NCBI GenBank assembly: GCA_902575715.1
Contig: CACGSI010000001.1
Location: 1 to 64,000, forward strand
Reading direction: 5' to 3'
Source: an uncultured SAR324 cluster bacterium
GTDB taxonomy: Bacteria > SAR324 > NAC60-12
Length of the DNA: 64,000 bases
In this document: in pieces, positions 10,006 to 17,707 of the stretch
Position numbering within the stretch: position 1 is the stretch's first letter
How the letters are laid out: each line of letters opens with the position of its first letter
The notes under the pieces: generated by a model
The model's database searches: none
What the model saw: the letters and a program-made list of their open reading frames with translations, nothing else
What the model was told of the DNA's origin: nothing
Program-made: the position numbers and the translations under genes

Positions 10006-10634
10006 TCTAGTTTTTGTTTTAAAACTTCAACGATCTCTTTATGTATATTTTCTTTTTTTTGTTCACCATTAATACAAATAATTCTTTCTTTTTCAAGAGA
10101 GGCTATATCTTCAAAACCACGAGATACCCTTTCGAAGAATCTTAGTGATTCCAAGTCCAGGCGATCCGATTTTAATTTATCTTTTCGTTCTTTAAGTCTT
10201 TTAAAAACAGTTTCTGGAGAAATATTCAATAGGATTGTAAAATCAGGCTTCTGTGGATTCACATATTGTGAAAAAAATGTTTCAAAAACATCCAAATTAA
10301 GTTCTCTCCCATAGCCTTGATAAGCAATTGTAGAATCGTGAGACCTATCGCATAGAACAATCTTCCCTTGTGATTTTGCGGGAATCACAGACTCAGATAA
10401 GTTTTGCATACGATCAGCAAGATAAAGTAGCAATTCACTTTCAGGGTTTAAATTTTTGTGTCTTGGATTTAGTAAAATGTTTCTAATTTCATCGCCAATT
10501 TTTGTTCCGCCGGGTTCCCTAGAAATTAGAACAGAAAAACCCTTATCTCTTAACCAATTCTTAGTAAGATCCAATTGGGTGCTTTTCCCGGAGCCGTCTA
10601 GTCCTTCAAAGGTAATAAATTTCCCTTTTTGCAT
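9996..10634 (-). CDS. tmk: Thymidylate kinase
   Basis: Phosphorylates dTMP to dTDP for DNA synthesis. 212 residues, the usual length. The P-loop is FEGLDGSGKSTQ near the N-terminus. The substrate-binding segment reads DRSHDSTIAYQGYGR, where most relatives have DR(Y/F)-x-DS. The lid region carries KSDRLDLESLRFFERV. It is not next to holB, which is a common partner, and is transcribed alone toward the arrestin-like gene. Cytoplasmic. The ATG at 10634 is the only sensible start because MQKGKFITFEG lies directly on the P-loop strand. Confidence 0.95.
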   Translation of the reverse strand: MQKGKFITFEGLDGSGKSTQLDLTKNWLRDKGFSVLISREPGGTKIGDEIRNILLNPRHKNLNPESELLLYLADRMQNLSESVIPAKSQGKIVLCDRSHDSTIAYQGYGRELNLDVFETFFSQYVNPQKPDFTILLNISPETVFKRLKERKDKLKSDRLDLESLRFFERVSRGFEDIASLEKERIICINGEQKKENIHKEIVEVLKQKLEMN

Positions 10635-10986
10635 ATAGTTCTATTTTTAATAATGATTAAAAAAATATTTTTTTTTATAATTGTGGAATATAATACTTTG
10701 TCTATACCATAAATTGTTTTGTAATATTTTATCAAAATTTTTTGTTTTCAGATACAAGTCTTTGAGAATTTAAATCCATAAAGTATAGATTAAAAATATT
10801 TAATTTAGGAATTTTTTTAAAGTTTAACTTATAGCTCCCAAATAAAATGATTTAAATTCCCTTAATATTACATTATTTTTTTGTATTTATTTTTTGGAAG
10901 GTATGCTTGAGTTGTTAGTTAAAATATTGTAAATTATCATTAAAATTTGAAAATTAATTATTTGTTTTTAGTTTAGCAAACCTAAT
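10635..10986. other. Intergenic region between divergent tmk and DUF971 gene
   Basis: About 350 bases of AT-rich DNA that must hold the promoters of both neighbours. I see no open frame of note, no hairpin with a T-run and no riboswitch-like structure. Clear -35/-10 pairs cannot be picked out against this base composition. Confidence 0.45.
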
Positions 10987-11295
10987 ATGCTTAAAATAAA
11001 GAAAAAAAATAAACCAGAAAAAATTTTATTAAGTGACGAAATTTATATCCTTTGGCGAGACGGATATGAAAATAGGATTAGCTTTTTTGATCTTAGAGAT
11101 GCATGCCCCTGTGCTAGTTGTGTCGATGAGCTAAGTGGAGAAAAGACTTTAGACAGCAATAGTATTCCTAAAAATATTGCTCCAATAAAAAGCGAATATG
11201 TTGGGAATTATGCATTAAGAATATATTGGAATGATGAGCATGATTCGGGAATTTTTCATTTTAATATGCTCAGAGAATTTGAAAAAAGTTATTAA
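10987..11295 (+). CDS. DUF971 domain protein (gamma-butyrobetaine hydroxylase-like N-terminal domain)
   Basis: A 102-residue protein that consists almost wholly of the DUF971 domain. The family signature is visible as LRDACPCASCVDELSGE, whose three cysteines correspond to the metal site of this domain in gamma-butyrobetaine hydroxylases. Here the domain stands alone, as in many bacteria; family members are often linked to iron-sulfur or redox genes, but the role of the single-domain form is not settled. It precedes ribH by 42 bases in the same direction. Soluble, cytoplasmic by appearance. Confidence 0.8.
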   Translation: MLKIKKKNKPEKILLSDEIYILWRDGYENRISFFDLRDACPCASCVDELSGEKTLDSNSIPKNIAPIKSEYVGNYALRIYWNDEHDSGIFHFNMLREFEKSY

Positions 11296-11337
11296 CATGC
11301 TTAATTGGTGGTAGAATATTAAAAAATTAAGGTAAAT

Positions 11338-11811
11338 ATGGAACAAATTGAGGGAGATCTAGATGCCACCAACATTAAAATAGCATTTATAGTTTCAAGG
11401 TTTAATGAATTCATTTGTAATCGCTTGTTGGAGGGAGCGTTAGATTCTTTTCTGAGTCATGATGGCAAAAAAGAGAATGTTCAAGTATATAGAGTACCGG
11501 GAGCATTTGAGTTACCTTTGGTTTCTAAAAAATTAGCAGACTGCGGTCGTTTTGATGCGATTGTTTGCTTAGGCGCCGTTATTAGAGGTGAAACATCTCA
11601 TTATGATTATGTTTGTGAAAATGCATCTAGAGGAATTGCCTCAACTTCTTTAGAGTATGGGATACCAATAAGTTTTGGACTTTTAACTACGAATACTATT
11701 GAACAAGCCATAAACCGTTCTGGTGCAAAATTTGAGAACCAAGGAGGTAGAGCTACAGTTAGTGCTATTCAAATGGTTCGTTTATTAAAACAAATATCTG
11801 AGGCACAATAA
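11338..11811 (+). CDS. ribH: 6,7-dimethyl-8-ribityllumazine synthase
   Basis: Penultimate step of riboflavin synthesis: joins the butanone phosphate with the ribityl pyrimidine. 157 residues, normal for the family. Visible family motifs are the substrate-binding SRFNEFI near residue 20, VPGAFELPL near 52, the catalytic region CLGAVIRGETSHYDYVCENASRGI, and GLLTTNTIEQA. No other rib gene is in the window and I see no FMN riboswitch in the 42 bases upstream, so expression probably depends on the DUF971 transcript. nusB, a frequent downstream partner, is absent. Confidence 0.96.
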   Translation: MEQIEGDLDATNIKIAFIVSRFNEFICNRLLEGALDSFLSHDGKKENVQVYRVPGAFELPLVSKKLADCGRFDAIVCLGAVIRGETSHYDYVCENASRGIASTSLEYGIPISFGLLTTNTIEQAINRSGAKFENQGGRATVSAIQMVRLLKQISEAQ

Positions 11812-11902
11812 CTGCATTTGTTTAGCGTTATACCGGGGAAATTATTTTCAATTCTTTTTAAATATGGTATTTCTCGGATAATCTTAAGCCATATGAGGTA
11901 AA

Positions 11903-12082
11903 ATGAATTCTTCTCTAAGGCACATTGTTTTAAAATTAGAAGACTTAACACGGCAGGATGTTTCGATAGATATGGGGTTAGATATATTGGAATCATCTGC
12001 GAAGACTATAAAAGACGTTGTCTTAATAAATGTAATGCGTGACTCATATAATGAAATTCTAGTTGAGGAGCATCAGTGCTAA
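11903..12082 (+). CDS. Small hypothetical protein, 59 residues
   Basis: An ATG at 11903 opens a 59-codon frame ending in TAA at 12082. A GAGGT Shine-Dalgarno sequence lies about five bases before the ATG, better than most genes here have. The product starts MNSSLRHIVLKLEDLTRQD and ends EEHQC; it is mixed-charge, without a membrane segment. A strong hairpin follows 17 bases after the stop. These three signs together suggest a real gene. I do not recognise the family. It lies 91 bases after ribH and could share its transcript. Confidence 0.5.
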   Translation: MNSSLRHIVLKLEDLTRQDVSIDMGLDILESSAKTIKDVVLINVMRDSYNEILVEEHQC

Positions 12083-12098
12083 TATTTAAAAAACTAAT

Positions 12099-12122
12099 AG
12101 GGTAGGATTATACTCTTACCCT
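12099..12122. terminator. Hairpin terminator, possibly bidirectional
   Basis: AGGGTAGGA pairs with TCTTACCCT (nine pairs, one of them G-U) around a 6-base loop. The plus strand continues AAAAGTTTCTTT, a poor tail. On the minus strand TTTTTT occurs within about six bases of the stem. It closes the ribH/small-protein unit and isolates it from the HAD gene. Confidence 0.55.
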
Positions 12123-12247
12123 AAAAGTTTCTTTAATTTATATTTTACCACATATAGATTCTCTTCATTTTTCAAAGTTTCATAAAAGCTTTCCATAAAG
12201 CTGATTACTTTCCTTTTGAAACATCTCTTTTTTAAATAGATAATTAA

Positions 12248-12937
12248 ATGCTTGATGTAATCGCCTTTGATGCTGATGATACTCTCTGGCATAATGAACA
12301 CATTTTCTTGAGTGCTCAGGAAAAATTTTCTGAGATTTTTGACTCAGACCAGTCTAGTATGGTTCAAACTGCTTTATCAAATAAACATATTGAGGATATA
12401 AAAAATTATGGATACGGAGTTAAAGGTTTTATACTCTCTATGATAGAAACTTTTCTGGAAATTAGAAAAGAGCGGTTTAGCAATAACGAAGTTCAACGAA
12501 TTTTAGATTTTGGAAGAGAAATGTTGTCAACTCCTGTAGAGTTGTTACCAAATGTATTTGAGGTTTTAAATCAACTGCATAGAGATTATATATTAATGAT
12601 AATAACAAAAGGTGATCTTTTAGAACAAGAGAAAAAAATTTCTCGATCGGGTCTAACTAATTTTTTTAAAAAAATTGAAATTGTAAGTGATAAAACTGTA
12701 GAAACTTATAAAAAAATCTTGACTCGATACGAAATTGAGGAGCATCGTTTTTTAATGGTAGGAAATTCAATGAGATCTGATATTGTTCCTGTAGTCAAAA
12801 TTGGAGCAAATGCTGTTCATGTTCCCTATAAGACGACATGGGAGCATGAAAAAGAGCACCCCCATTTGGAGGAAGATAAATATTATGTGTTGGAAAATAT
12901 TGGGTTATTACCAGATTTGGTTAAGACAAAAATATGA
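12248..12937 (+). CDS. HAD-superfamily hydrolase
   Basis: A 229-residue phosphatase-like protein. The four HAD motifs are present: the nucleophile segment DADDTLWHNE near residue 8, the threonine in IITKGD, the lysine in SDKTVETYKKI, and the acidic GNSMRSDIVP. An alpha-helical cap lies between motifs I and II. The DADDTLW form is typical of a YjjG/YigB-like subgroup, but the substrate cannot be told from sequence. Its last four bases overlap the start of the glycosyltransferase gene, so the two are translated from one message. Confidence 0.8.
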   Translation: MLDVIAFDADDTLWHNEHIFLSAQEKFSEIFDSDQSSMVQTALSNKHIEDIKNYGYGVKGFILSMIETFLEIRKERFSNNEVQRILDFGREMLSTPVELLPNVFEVLNQLHRDYILMIITKGDLLEQEKKISRSGLTNFFKKIEIVSDKTVETYKKILTRYEIEEHRFLMVGNSMRSDIVPVVKIGANAVHVPYKTTWEHEKEHPHLEEDKYYVLENIGLLPDLVKTKI

Positions 12938-14061
12938 AAAAACAATTTTTTAGTGCATTTAAAGTTGCATTGGTACATGACTGGCTCATTGGAATGCGAG
13001 GAGGTGAAAAATGTTTGGAATTGATCTGTGAGTTGTTTCCGCAAGCAGACCTTTATACTTTAGTTTATCAGGAAGGAGAATTGTCTGAGATAATTGAATC
13101 AATGAATATCAAGACCTCATTAATTCAGAAACTCCCATTTGGATTAAAGAAATACCGCCATTATCTACCACTTTTTCCATTTGCGATTGAAAAGTTTGAT
13201 TTTAGAAGATATGATTTGATTATCAGTTCAAGCCATTGTGTTGCTAAAGGAATAAGAAAAGACGATTCTACTTATCATATATCTTATGTTCATGCTCCTA
13301 TGCGTTACGTTTGGGATCAATTCGGAACTTATTTTAAGCAATCTCGAACTTCTTGGTATACGAAATTGGGAGCAAAATTAATGCGACCTTATTTACAGAG
13401 TTGGGATATAAAAACATCTAATAACGTCAATACATTCCTTTGTAATAGTTATAACGTTCAAAAAAAAATACTAAATTATTATAAGAGGGAATCACAAGTG
13501 ATTTATCCTCCGGTAAATCTTTCCTATTTTAAACCAGGATCATCTAAAGAAAATTTTTACCTCATTGCTGGAGCCATAGCTCCTAATAAAAGAGTAGATT
13601 TAGCTATTGAAGCTTTCAACAGGCTTAAAATCCCTCTTAAAATTTCTGGAACAGGTCAAGAAGAAAAATATTGCAGGAGTATTGCTGATAAAAATATTGA
13701 ATTTCTAGGTTCTATTTCCAATAAACAATTGCTAGAATTATATCAAAAAGCAAGAGCTTTGGTTTTTCCTGGTGAAGATGATTTCGGAATTACTCCTTTA
13801 GAGGCGCAAGCATGTCATACTCCAGTTATTGCTTTTGAAAAAGGTGGTGCCTTAGAAACAGTAAATAAAAGTACAGGTATTTTTTTCAAGGAGCAAAATG
13901 TAGAATCATTATGTGAGGCAATAGAAGAAATGGAGCAAAATTTTAAAAAATTCTCAGAAAAATCATTCAAGAAGCAAATTAGTCGTTTTGGTAGAAATAT
14001 TTTTAAAGATGATATTGCTAATGCAATTGAACAAGGATATTTTAAATGGAAAGAATTATAA
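12934..14061 (+). CDS. Glycosyltransferase, GT4-like
   Basis: 375 residues, GT-B fold. The N-terminal half has the acceptor-binding VALVHDWLIGMRGGEKCLE loop with its double glycine. The C-terminal half has the nucleotide-sugar site, with GAIAPNKRVDLAIEAF and EDDFGITPLEAQ, the latter carrying the E-x7-E-type signature of GT4 enzymes. Similar proteins (WbaZ-like) transfer mannose or related sugars in polysaccharide synthesis, but donor and acceptor cannot be read here. It overlaps the HAD gene at its start and the following secreted-protein gene at its stop (TAATG), forming a three-gene unit. Confidence 0.85.
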   Translation: MKKQFFSAFKVALVHDWLIGMRGGEKCLELICELFPQADLYTLVYQEGELSEIIESMNIKTSLIQKLPFGLKKYRHYLPLFPFAIEKFDFRRYDLIISSSHCVAKGIRKDDSTYHISYVHAPMRYVWDQFGTYFKQSRTSWYTKLGAKLMRPYLQSWDIKTSNNVNTFLCNSYNVQKKILNYYKRESQVIYPPVNLSYFKPGSSKENFYLIAGAIAPNKRVDLAIEAFNRLKIPLKISGTGQEEKYCRSIADKNIEFLGSISNKQLLELYQKARALVFPGEDDFGITPLEAQACHTPVIAFEKGGALETVNKSTGIFFKEQNVESLCEAIEEMEQNFKKFSEKSFKKQISRFGRNIFKDDIANAIEQGYFKWKEL

Positions 14062-14807
14062 TGAAGAGTTTATTAAATACTAAATTTATCCAAAATAGTT
14101 TATTTTTTTTAGCCGCTTTTTTTATCTCTTCTACCCAATCTCAAGCTTTTTTTGAAAGCCAGATGAAGTATAATTTTGAAAATAAGTGGATTCTGATGTT
14201 AAATGATAGTTCAAAAATAAAAAAATTCAAAGCCATGAGAGCTTTTCTACTATATCCTGAATTTGGATTACCTTTACTACGAAAAATGATAAAAACTTTA
14301 GAAAATAAAAATATTACATGGCAAATTGGTGCTTTGATCGGGATGCTTGGAGATTCTTCTGATGTCCCAAATTTGTTGAAAATTTCGAAGAAATTAGAAG
14401 GGGAAAAGAGATCAAAAATTTTTTTTGGAGCTGCTCAGAGAATTTATAATAGACAAAAATTCTCAGGTACCGCAAAACCTATCATCTCAAATTTTTTTTT
14501 AAAATTCAAAGATAATGGATTTTCAAGTAGTAACAAAGAAAAAGTTCTTTTGATAAATTTCAAAATTAAAAATCCTTCAAAATCAATCATTTTCTTGAGA
14601 GCAGAAGCTCATTTTTGGAGAACGCGTTCAAATGAAAATTTATCTGCAGAATTTTTTTGGCTAAAGCCTGGGGAAAAATTAGATGCTAATATAGAGACAA
14701 CTTTGATCCCAAGTATTAATTCAAAATTTATTCGAGTAGATTTTCGCTTATGGGAGGTAGGATTAGCTGAGCATATTTATCATCAGACCCTCAATTATCC
14801 TATATAA
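14061..14807 (+). CDS. Secreted hypothetical protein
   Basis: 248 residues starting at the ATG that overlaps the preceding stop. The N-terminus is a signal peptide: positive n-region, hydrophobic core FFLAAFFISS, and a likely cleavage near SQAFF. The middle has short alpha-helical stretches (LLRKMIKTLENK, GALIGMLGDSSDVPNLL) that look like one or two HEAT-type repeats. The C-terminal ~100 residues are predicted beta-rich. No family is recognised with confidence. An upstream in-frame ATG 15 bases earlier is rejected because it would lengthen the signal peptide n-region inside the previous gene. Confidence 0.6.
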   Translation: MKSLLNTKFIQNSLFFLAAFFISSTQSQAFFESQMKYNFENKWILMLNDSSKIKKFKAMRAFLLYPEFGLPLLRKMIKTLENKNITWQIGALIGMLGDSSDVPNLLKISKKLEGEKRSKIFFGAAQRIYNRQKFSGTAKPIISNFFLKFKDNGFSSSNKEKVLLINFKIKNPSKSIIFLRAEAHFWRTRSNENLSAEFFWLKPGEKLDANIETTLIPSINSKFIRVDFRLWEVGLAEHIYHQTLNYPI

Positions 14808-14861
14808 AAAAGGAATCATTAGAATTAATTTAAGAAATGTTTATGAGTTTTAAAAAATAAC

Positions 14862-14890
14862 TTGAAATAGTACTGGAATAGTACTATTTT
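14862..14890 (+). promoter_or_regulatory. isc promoter with overlapping palindromic operator
   Basis: A -35 hexamer TTGAAA (14862-14867) and a -10 hexamer TATTTT (14885-14890) are spaced by exactly 17 bases. A perfect inverted repeat lies across them at 14866-14888, with 9-base arms AATAGTACT and AGTACTATT separated by GGAAT. A dimeric repressor bound here would cover the whole promoter. The obvious candidate is the IscR-like protein encoded 22 bases downstream, giving autoregulation of the operon. Confidence 0.7.
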
Positions 14891-14911
14891 AAAATGAAAC
14901 AAAAATAGAAA

Positions 14912-15364
14912 ATGCTAAGATTATCAAAAAAAACTGATTACGCAATTATATTACTGACTCATTTGGGAGGAACAAATGAGCCTGTAAGCGCTCAAGAAAT
15001 TTCGAAATCCTATTCATTGCCTCACCCAATGATTGCTAATATTCTCAAAAATTTAGTAAGTTCAGGTTTGATCGTATCATCAAGAGGTAAGCTAGGAGGA
15101 TATATGCTATCGCGTTCGGCTGAAAATATAAATCTTTCTGAAATAATTAATGCTACAGACAATCCTTTTAAACTTGTAGAATGCTGTAAAGATGAGTATA
15201 CGTGTAAAGTACATAATCAATGCCCAACAAAAACCCCTCTTTTGTTTTTGCATTCAAAAATTCAGAAATTCTTAGAAGAAACTACTTTATTTTCTATTAT
15301 AAAACAAACAAATTTAAATTATTTTTTTACGGAATCTAACTATGAAATTACCGATTTATCTTGA
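14912..15364 (+). CDS. iscR: Rrf2-family iron-sulfur cluster regulator, IscR-like
   Basis: 150-residue transcription factor. The N-terminal winged helix shows the Rrf2 signature ([48 protein letters not shown]). The cluster region carries C91, C92, C98 and C104; the last three sit at the same numbers as the [2Fe-2S] ligands of E. coli IscR. It heads the isc operon and its 3' end overlaps iscS by 23 bases. With the palindrome at the promoter it most likely represses the operon when clusters are plentiful. Binding-site sequence and cluster type are inferred, not shown. Confidence 0.88.
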   Translation: MLRLSKKTDYAIILLTHLGGTNEPVSAQEISKSYSLPHPMIANILKNLVSSGLIVSSRGKLGGYMLSRSAENINLSEIINATDNPFKLVECCKDEYTCKVHNQCPTKTPLLFLHSKIQKFLEETTLFSIIKQTNLNYFFTESNYEITDLS

Positions 15365-16556
15365 TTATAATGCAACCTCTCCTGTTGACTCTAGAGTTTT
15401 AGAAGAGATGCTTCCTTTTTTTACTGAATCTTTTGGTAATGCAGCAAGTAGGAATCATTCTTTTGGTTGGCAAGTTGAGGATGTGGTAGAGAAAGCAAGA
15501 GACTCAATTGGTAAGGCTATTGGTTCAGATGGCAAGGAAATTATTTTTACTAGTGGAGCTACTGAATCAAATAATATAGCCATTTTGGGTGTTGCAGAAT
15601 TTTACAAAAACAAGGGGAAACATATTATAACAAGCTTAATAGAGCATAAAGCAGTCATTGATCCCTGTCATGCCCTAGAACAGAAGGGATATGAGGTTAC
15701 ATTTCTTGAAGTAGATAAATTTGGTTGTATTGATCTCAGACAATTGGCTGATTCTATAAGAGAAGACACAATTTTAGTATCACTAATGGCAGGAAATAAT
15801 GAAATTGGTACACTTAATCCAATCAAAGAAATTGGAAAAATCACTAGAGAAAAAGGGGTGCTTTTTCATACTGATGCGACTCAGGCCGTTGGAAAGATAC
15901 CCGTTGATGTAGATGAAATGAATATAGATCTTCTTTCGATGACGGCTCACAAAATGTATGGACCCAAGGGAATTGGAGCTCTTTATGTTAGACGAAAAAA
16001 ACCTCGCGTACGCTTATCTCCTATTATGTTTGGTGGTGGGCATGAACGTGGAATGCGTTCGGGAACTCTTAATGTTACAGGTATTGTAGGATTTTCTAAG
16101 GCTTTAGAATTAGCAATTTCAGAAATGGCTTCTGAAGCGGAACGCCTAACAAGTTTACGTCAAAGGTTACTGGATAAGTTAAATGCAGAGTTAGATTATA
16201 TTTTCTTAAATGGTCATCCTACACAACGCTTACCAAACAATCTTAACGTGAGTTTTGGCTATGTAGAAGGCGAAAGTTTAATGATGGGTGTAAGTGAATT
16301 AGCAGTTTCTTCTGGTTCAGCTTGTACTTCAGCAAGTTTGGAACCCTCTTACGTTTTGCGAGCTTTGGGAGTAGGAGACGACTTAGCTCATTCTTCAATT
16401 CGCTTCGGTATGGGACGTTTTACTACAGTAGAAGAAGTTGATTATGCAGCAAAAAAAATTATTGTTGCAGTAAAAAGGCTACGAGAAATGTCACCACTAT
16501 ATGAAATGGTTAAAGATGGAATAGATTTGTCATCTGTAAAATGGACTTCACATTAA
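15342..16556 (+). CDS. iscS: Cysteine desulfurase IscS
   Basis: PLP enzyme that takes sulfur from cysteine and hands it to IscU and other acceptors. 404 residues, like E. coli IscS. The PLP lysine is K204 in [12 protein letters not shown]. The active-site cysteine is C328 on the flexible [14 protein letters not shown] loop, the group I type that donates to scaffold proteins. The N-terminus ([13 protein letters not shown]) and [10 protein letters not shown] are standard. The start overlaps the regulator gene; iscU follows after 32 bases with a good ribosome site. Confidence 0.97.
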   Translation: MKLPIYLDYNATSPVDSRVLEEMLPFFTESFGNAASRNHSFGWQVEDVVEKARDSIGKAIGSDGKEIIFTSGATESNNIAILGVAEFYKNKGKHIITSLIEHKAVIDPCHALEQKGYEVTFLEVDKFGCIDLRQLADSIREDTILVSLMAGNNEIGTLNPIKEIGKITREKGVLFHTDATQAVGKIPVDVDEMNIDLLSMTAHKMYGPKGIGALYVRRKKPRVRLSPIMFGGGHERGMRSGTLNVTGIVGFSKALELAISEMASEAERLTSLRQRLLDKLNAELDYIFLNGHPTQRLPNNLNVSFGYVEGESLMMGVSELAVSSGSACTSASLEPSYVLRALGVGDDLAHSSIRFGMGRFTTVEEVDYAAKKIIVAVKRLREMSPLYEMVKDGIDLSSVKWTSH

Positions 16557-16588
16557 GAAATTAATATAAATAATTATATAGGAGTAAA

Positions 16589-16975
16589 ATGGCTTATAGT
16601 AAAAAAGTTGTTGATCATTATAGTGATCCAAAAAATGTGGGTAGTTTAGATAAAAGTGATTCTAATGTAGGTACGGGATTAGTTGGAGCTCCAGAGTGCG
16701 GGGATGTAATGAAGCTTCAAATCCAGGTGGATCCAAAAACTAAAGAGATAACTGATGCCAAATTTAAAACTTTTGGTTGTGGTTCTGCTATAGCAAGTTC
16801 CAGTTTAGCAACAGAATGGGTTAAAGGAAAAAACCTTGATGAGGCTATGGCTATTCAAAATACTGAAATTGTAGAAGAACTTTCACTTCCTCCCGTGAAA
16901 ATTCATTGTTCAGTTCTAGCTGAAGATGCTATCAAAGCTGCTATATCTGATTATAAAAATAGAAATAAAGAATAA
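16589..16975 (+). CDS. iscU: Iron-sulfur cluster scaffold IscU
   Basis: 128-residue scaffold on which [2Fe-2S] clusters are built from IscS sulfur. The three ligand cysteines are C37 (with Asp39), C64 and C107. The LPPVK chaperone-recognition motif is intact at residues 100-104, directly before C107, and this matches the presence of hscA two genes downstream. The ATG is preceded by AGGAGT at good spacing, the strongest ribosome site in the operon. iscA, which normally follows, is missing; hscB comes next after 26 bases. Confidence 0.97.
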   Translation: MAYSKKVVDHYSDPKNVGSLDKSDSNVGTGLVGAPECGDVMKLQIQVDPKTKEITDAKFKTFGCGSAIASSSLATEWVKGKNLDEAMAIQNTEIVEELSLPPVKIHCSVLAEDAIKAAISDYKNRNKE

Positions 16976-17001
16976 ACTGTAGGCATATTTAATAATAATC
17001 T

Positions 17002-17610
17002 ATGGTTAAATTGCAAACAACCTGCAAAAAATGTGGGTTAAGTTTGGAGTCACTCCTCTTTTGTTTTTCATGTAAAACCACTCAGTCTTTTACCAGTGAG
17101 ACAAATTATTTTGAGTTGATGGGTTTGTCGATTGGTTTTGAAATAGATATTAATGAGTTAGAAGGAAAGTATCACAAGCTTTCTTTTGAATTGCATCCAG
17201 ATGTTTTTGTATCCACTACCGAATCTGAAAAAAAAATAAGTGAGAAAGCATCTGCTATTTTAAATACTGCATATAGCACTATTTATGATGTTAATTCTAG
17301 AGCGGCTTATTTGTTAAAAGTATTTTCTAAAAATGTTAAGCTCGACGAACGTTCTCTGCCAGAAGGTTTTTTGAAAGAAATGTTTTTTTTGCAAGAGTCA
17401 CTTGATGAAATTTTGGAATCTGAAAATAAATCCGAATTGTTAATTATGAAAGAAGATTTGATGAAAAGACAGAAAAGAATTGTTGCCAACTTTTCAAATT
17501 TATTCAAAAAGCTGAAAGAAAATTCCAATCAATCGTTTTTACTTCAAGATTTACAGACCAATTTAAACGCAGAACGATATTTAAGTCGTTTATTAGAGCG
17601 TATCAATTAA
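17002..17610 (+). CDS. hscB: Co-chaperone HscB with N-terminal C4 zinc finger
   Basis: J-domain partner of HscA that brings IscU to it. 202 residues, about 30 longer than E. coli HscB (171). The extra N-terminal part holds two CxxC pairs (C8/C11 and C21/C24), a likely zinc-binding knuckle like that of mitochondrial HSC20. The J domain follows with HPD at residues 65-67. The C-terminal helical bundle (about residues 115-202) is the IscU-binding part. The gene lies between iscU and hscA in the expected order. Confidence 0.88.
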   Translation: MVKLQTTCKKCGLSLESLLFCFSCKTTQSFTSETNYFELMGLSIGFEIDINELEGKYHKLSFELHPDVFVSTTESEKKISEKASAILNTAYSTIYDVNSRAAYLLKVFSKNVKLDERSLPEGFLKEMFFLQESLDEILESENKSELLIMKEDLMKRQKRIVANFSNLFKKLKENSNQSFLLQDLQTNLNAERYLSRLLERIN

Positions 17611-17707
17611 TTCTTAGTAAAAAGCTTTAAAAAATATTTTATAATAACCAAATACAAATTTTCAAAAAAACTCATTAAAATATTTTTAAATTTTTTAAAA
17701 AAATAAA

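Noticed and set aside
12116..12301. A 61-codon minus-strand frame over the start of the HAD gene
   Set aside because: It overlaps the hairpin and the well-supported HAD start; its sequence has no protein-like pattern beyond AT-rich composition.
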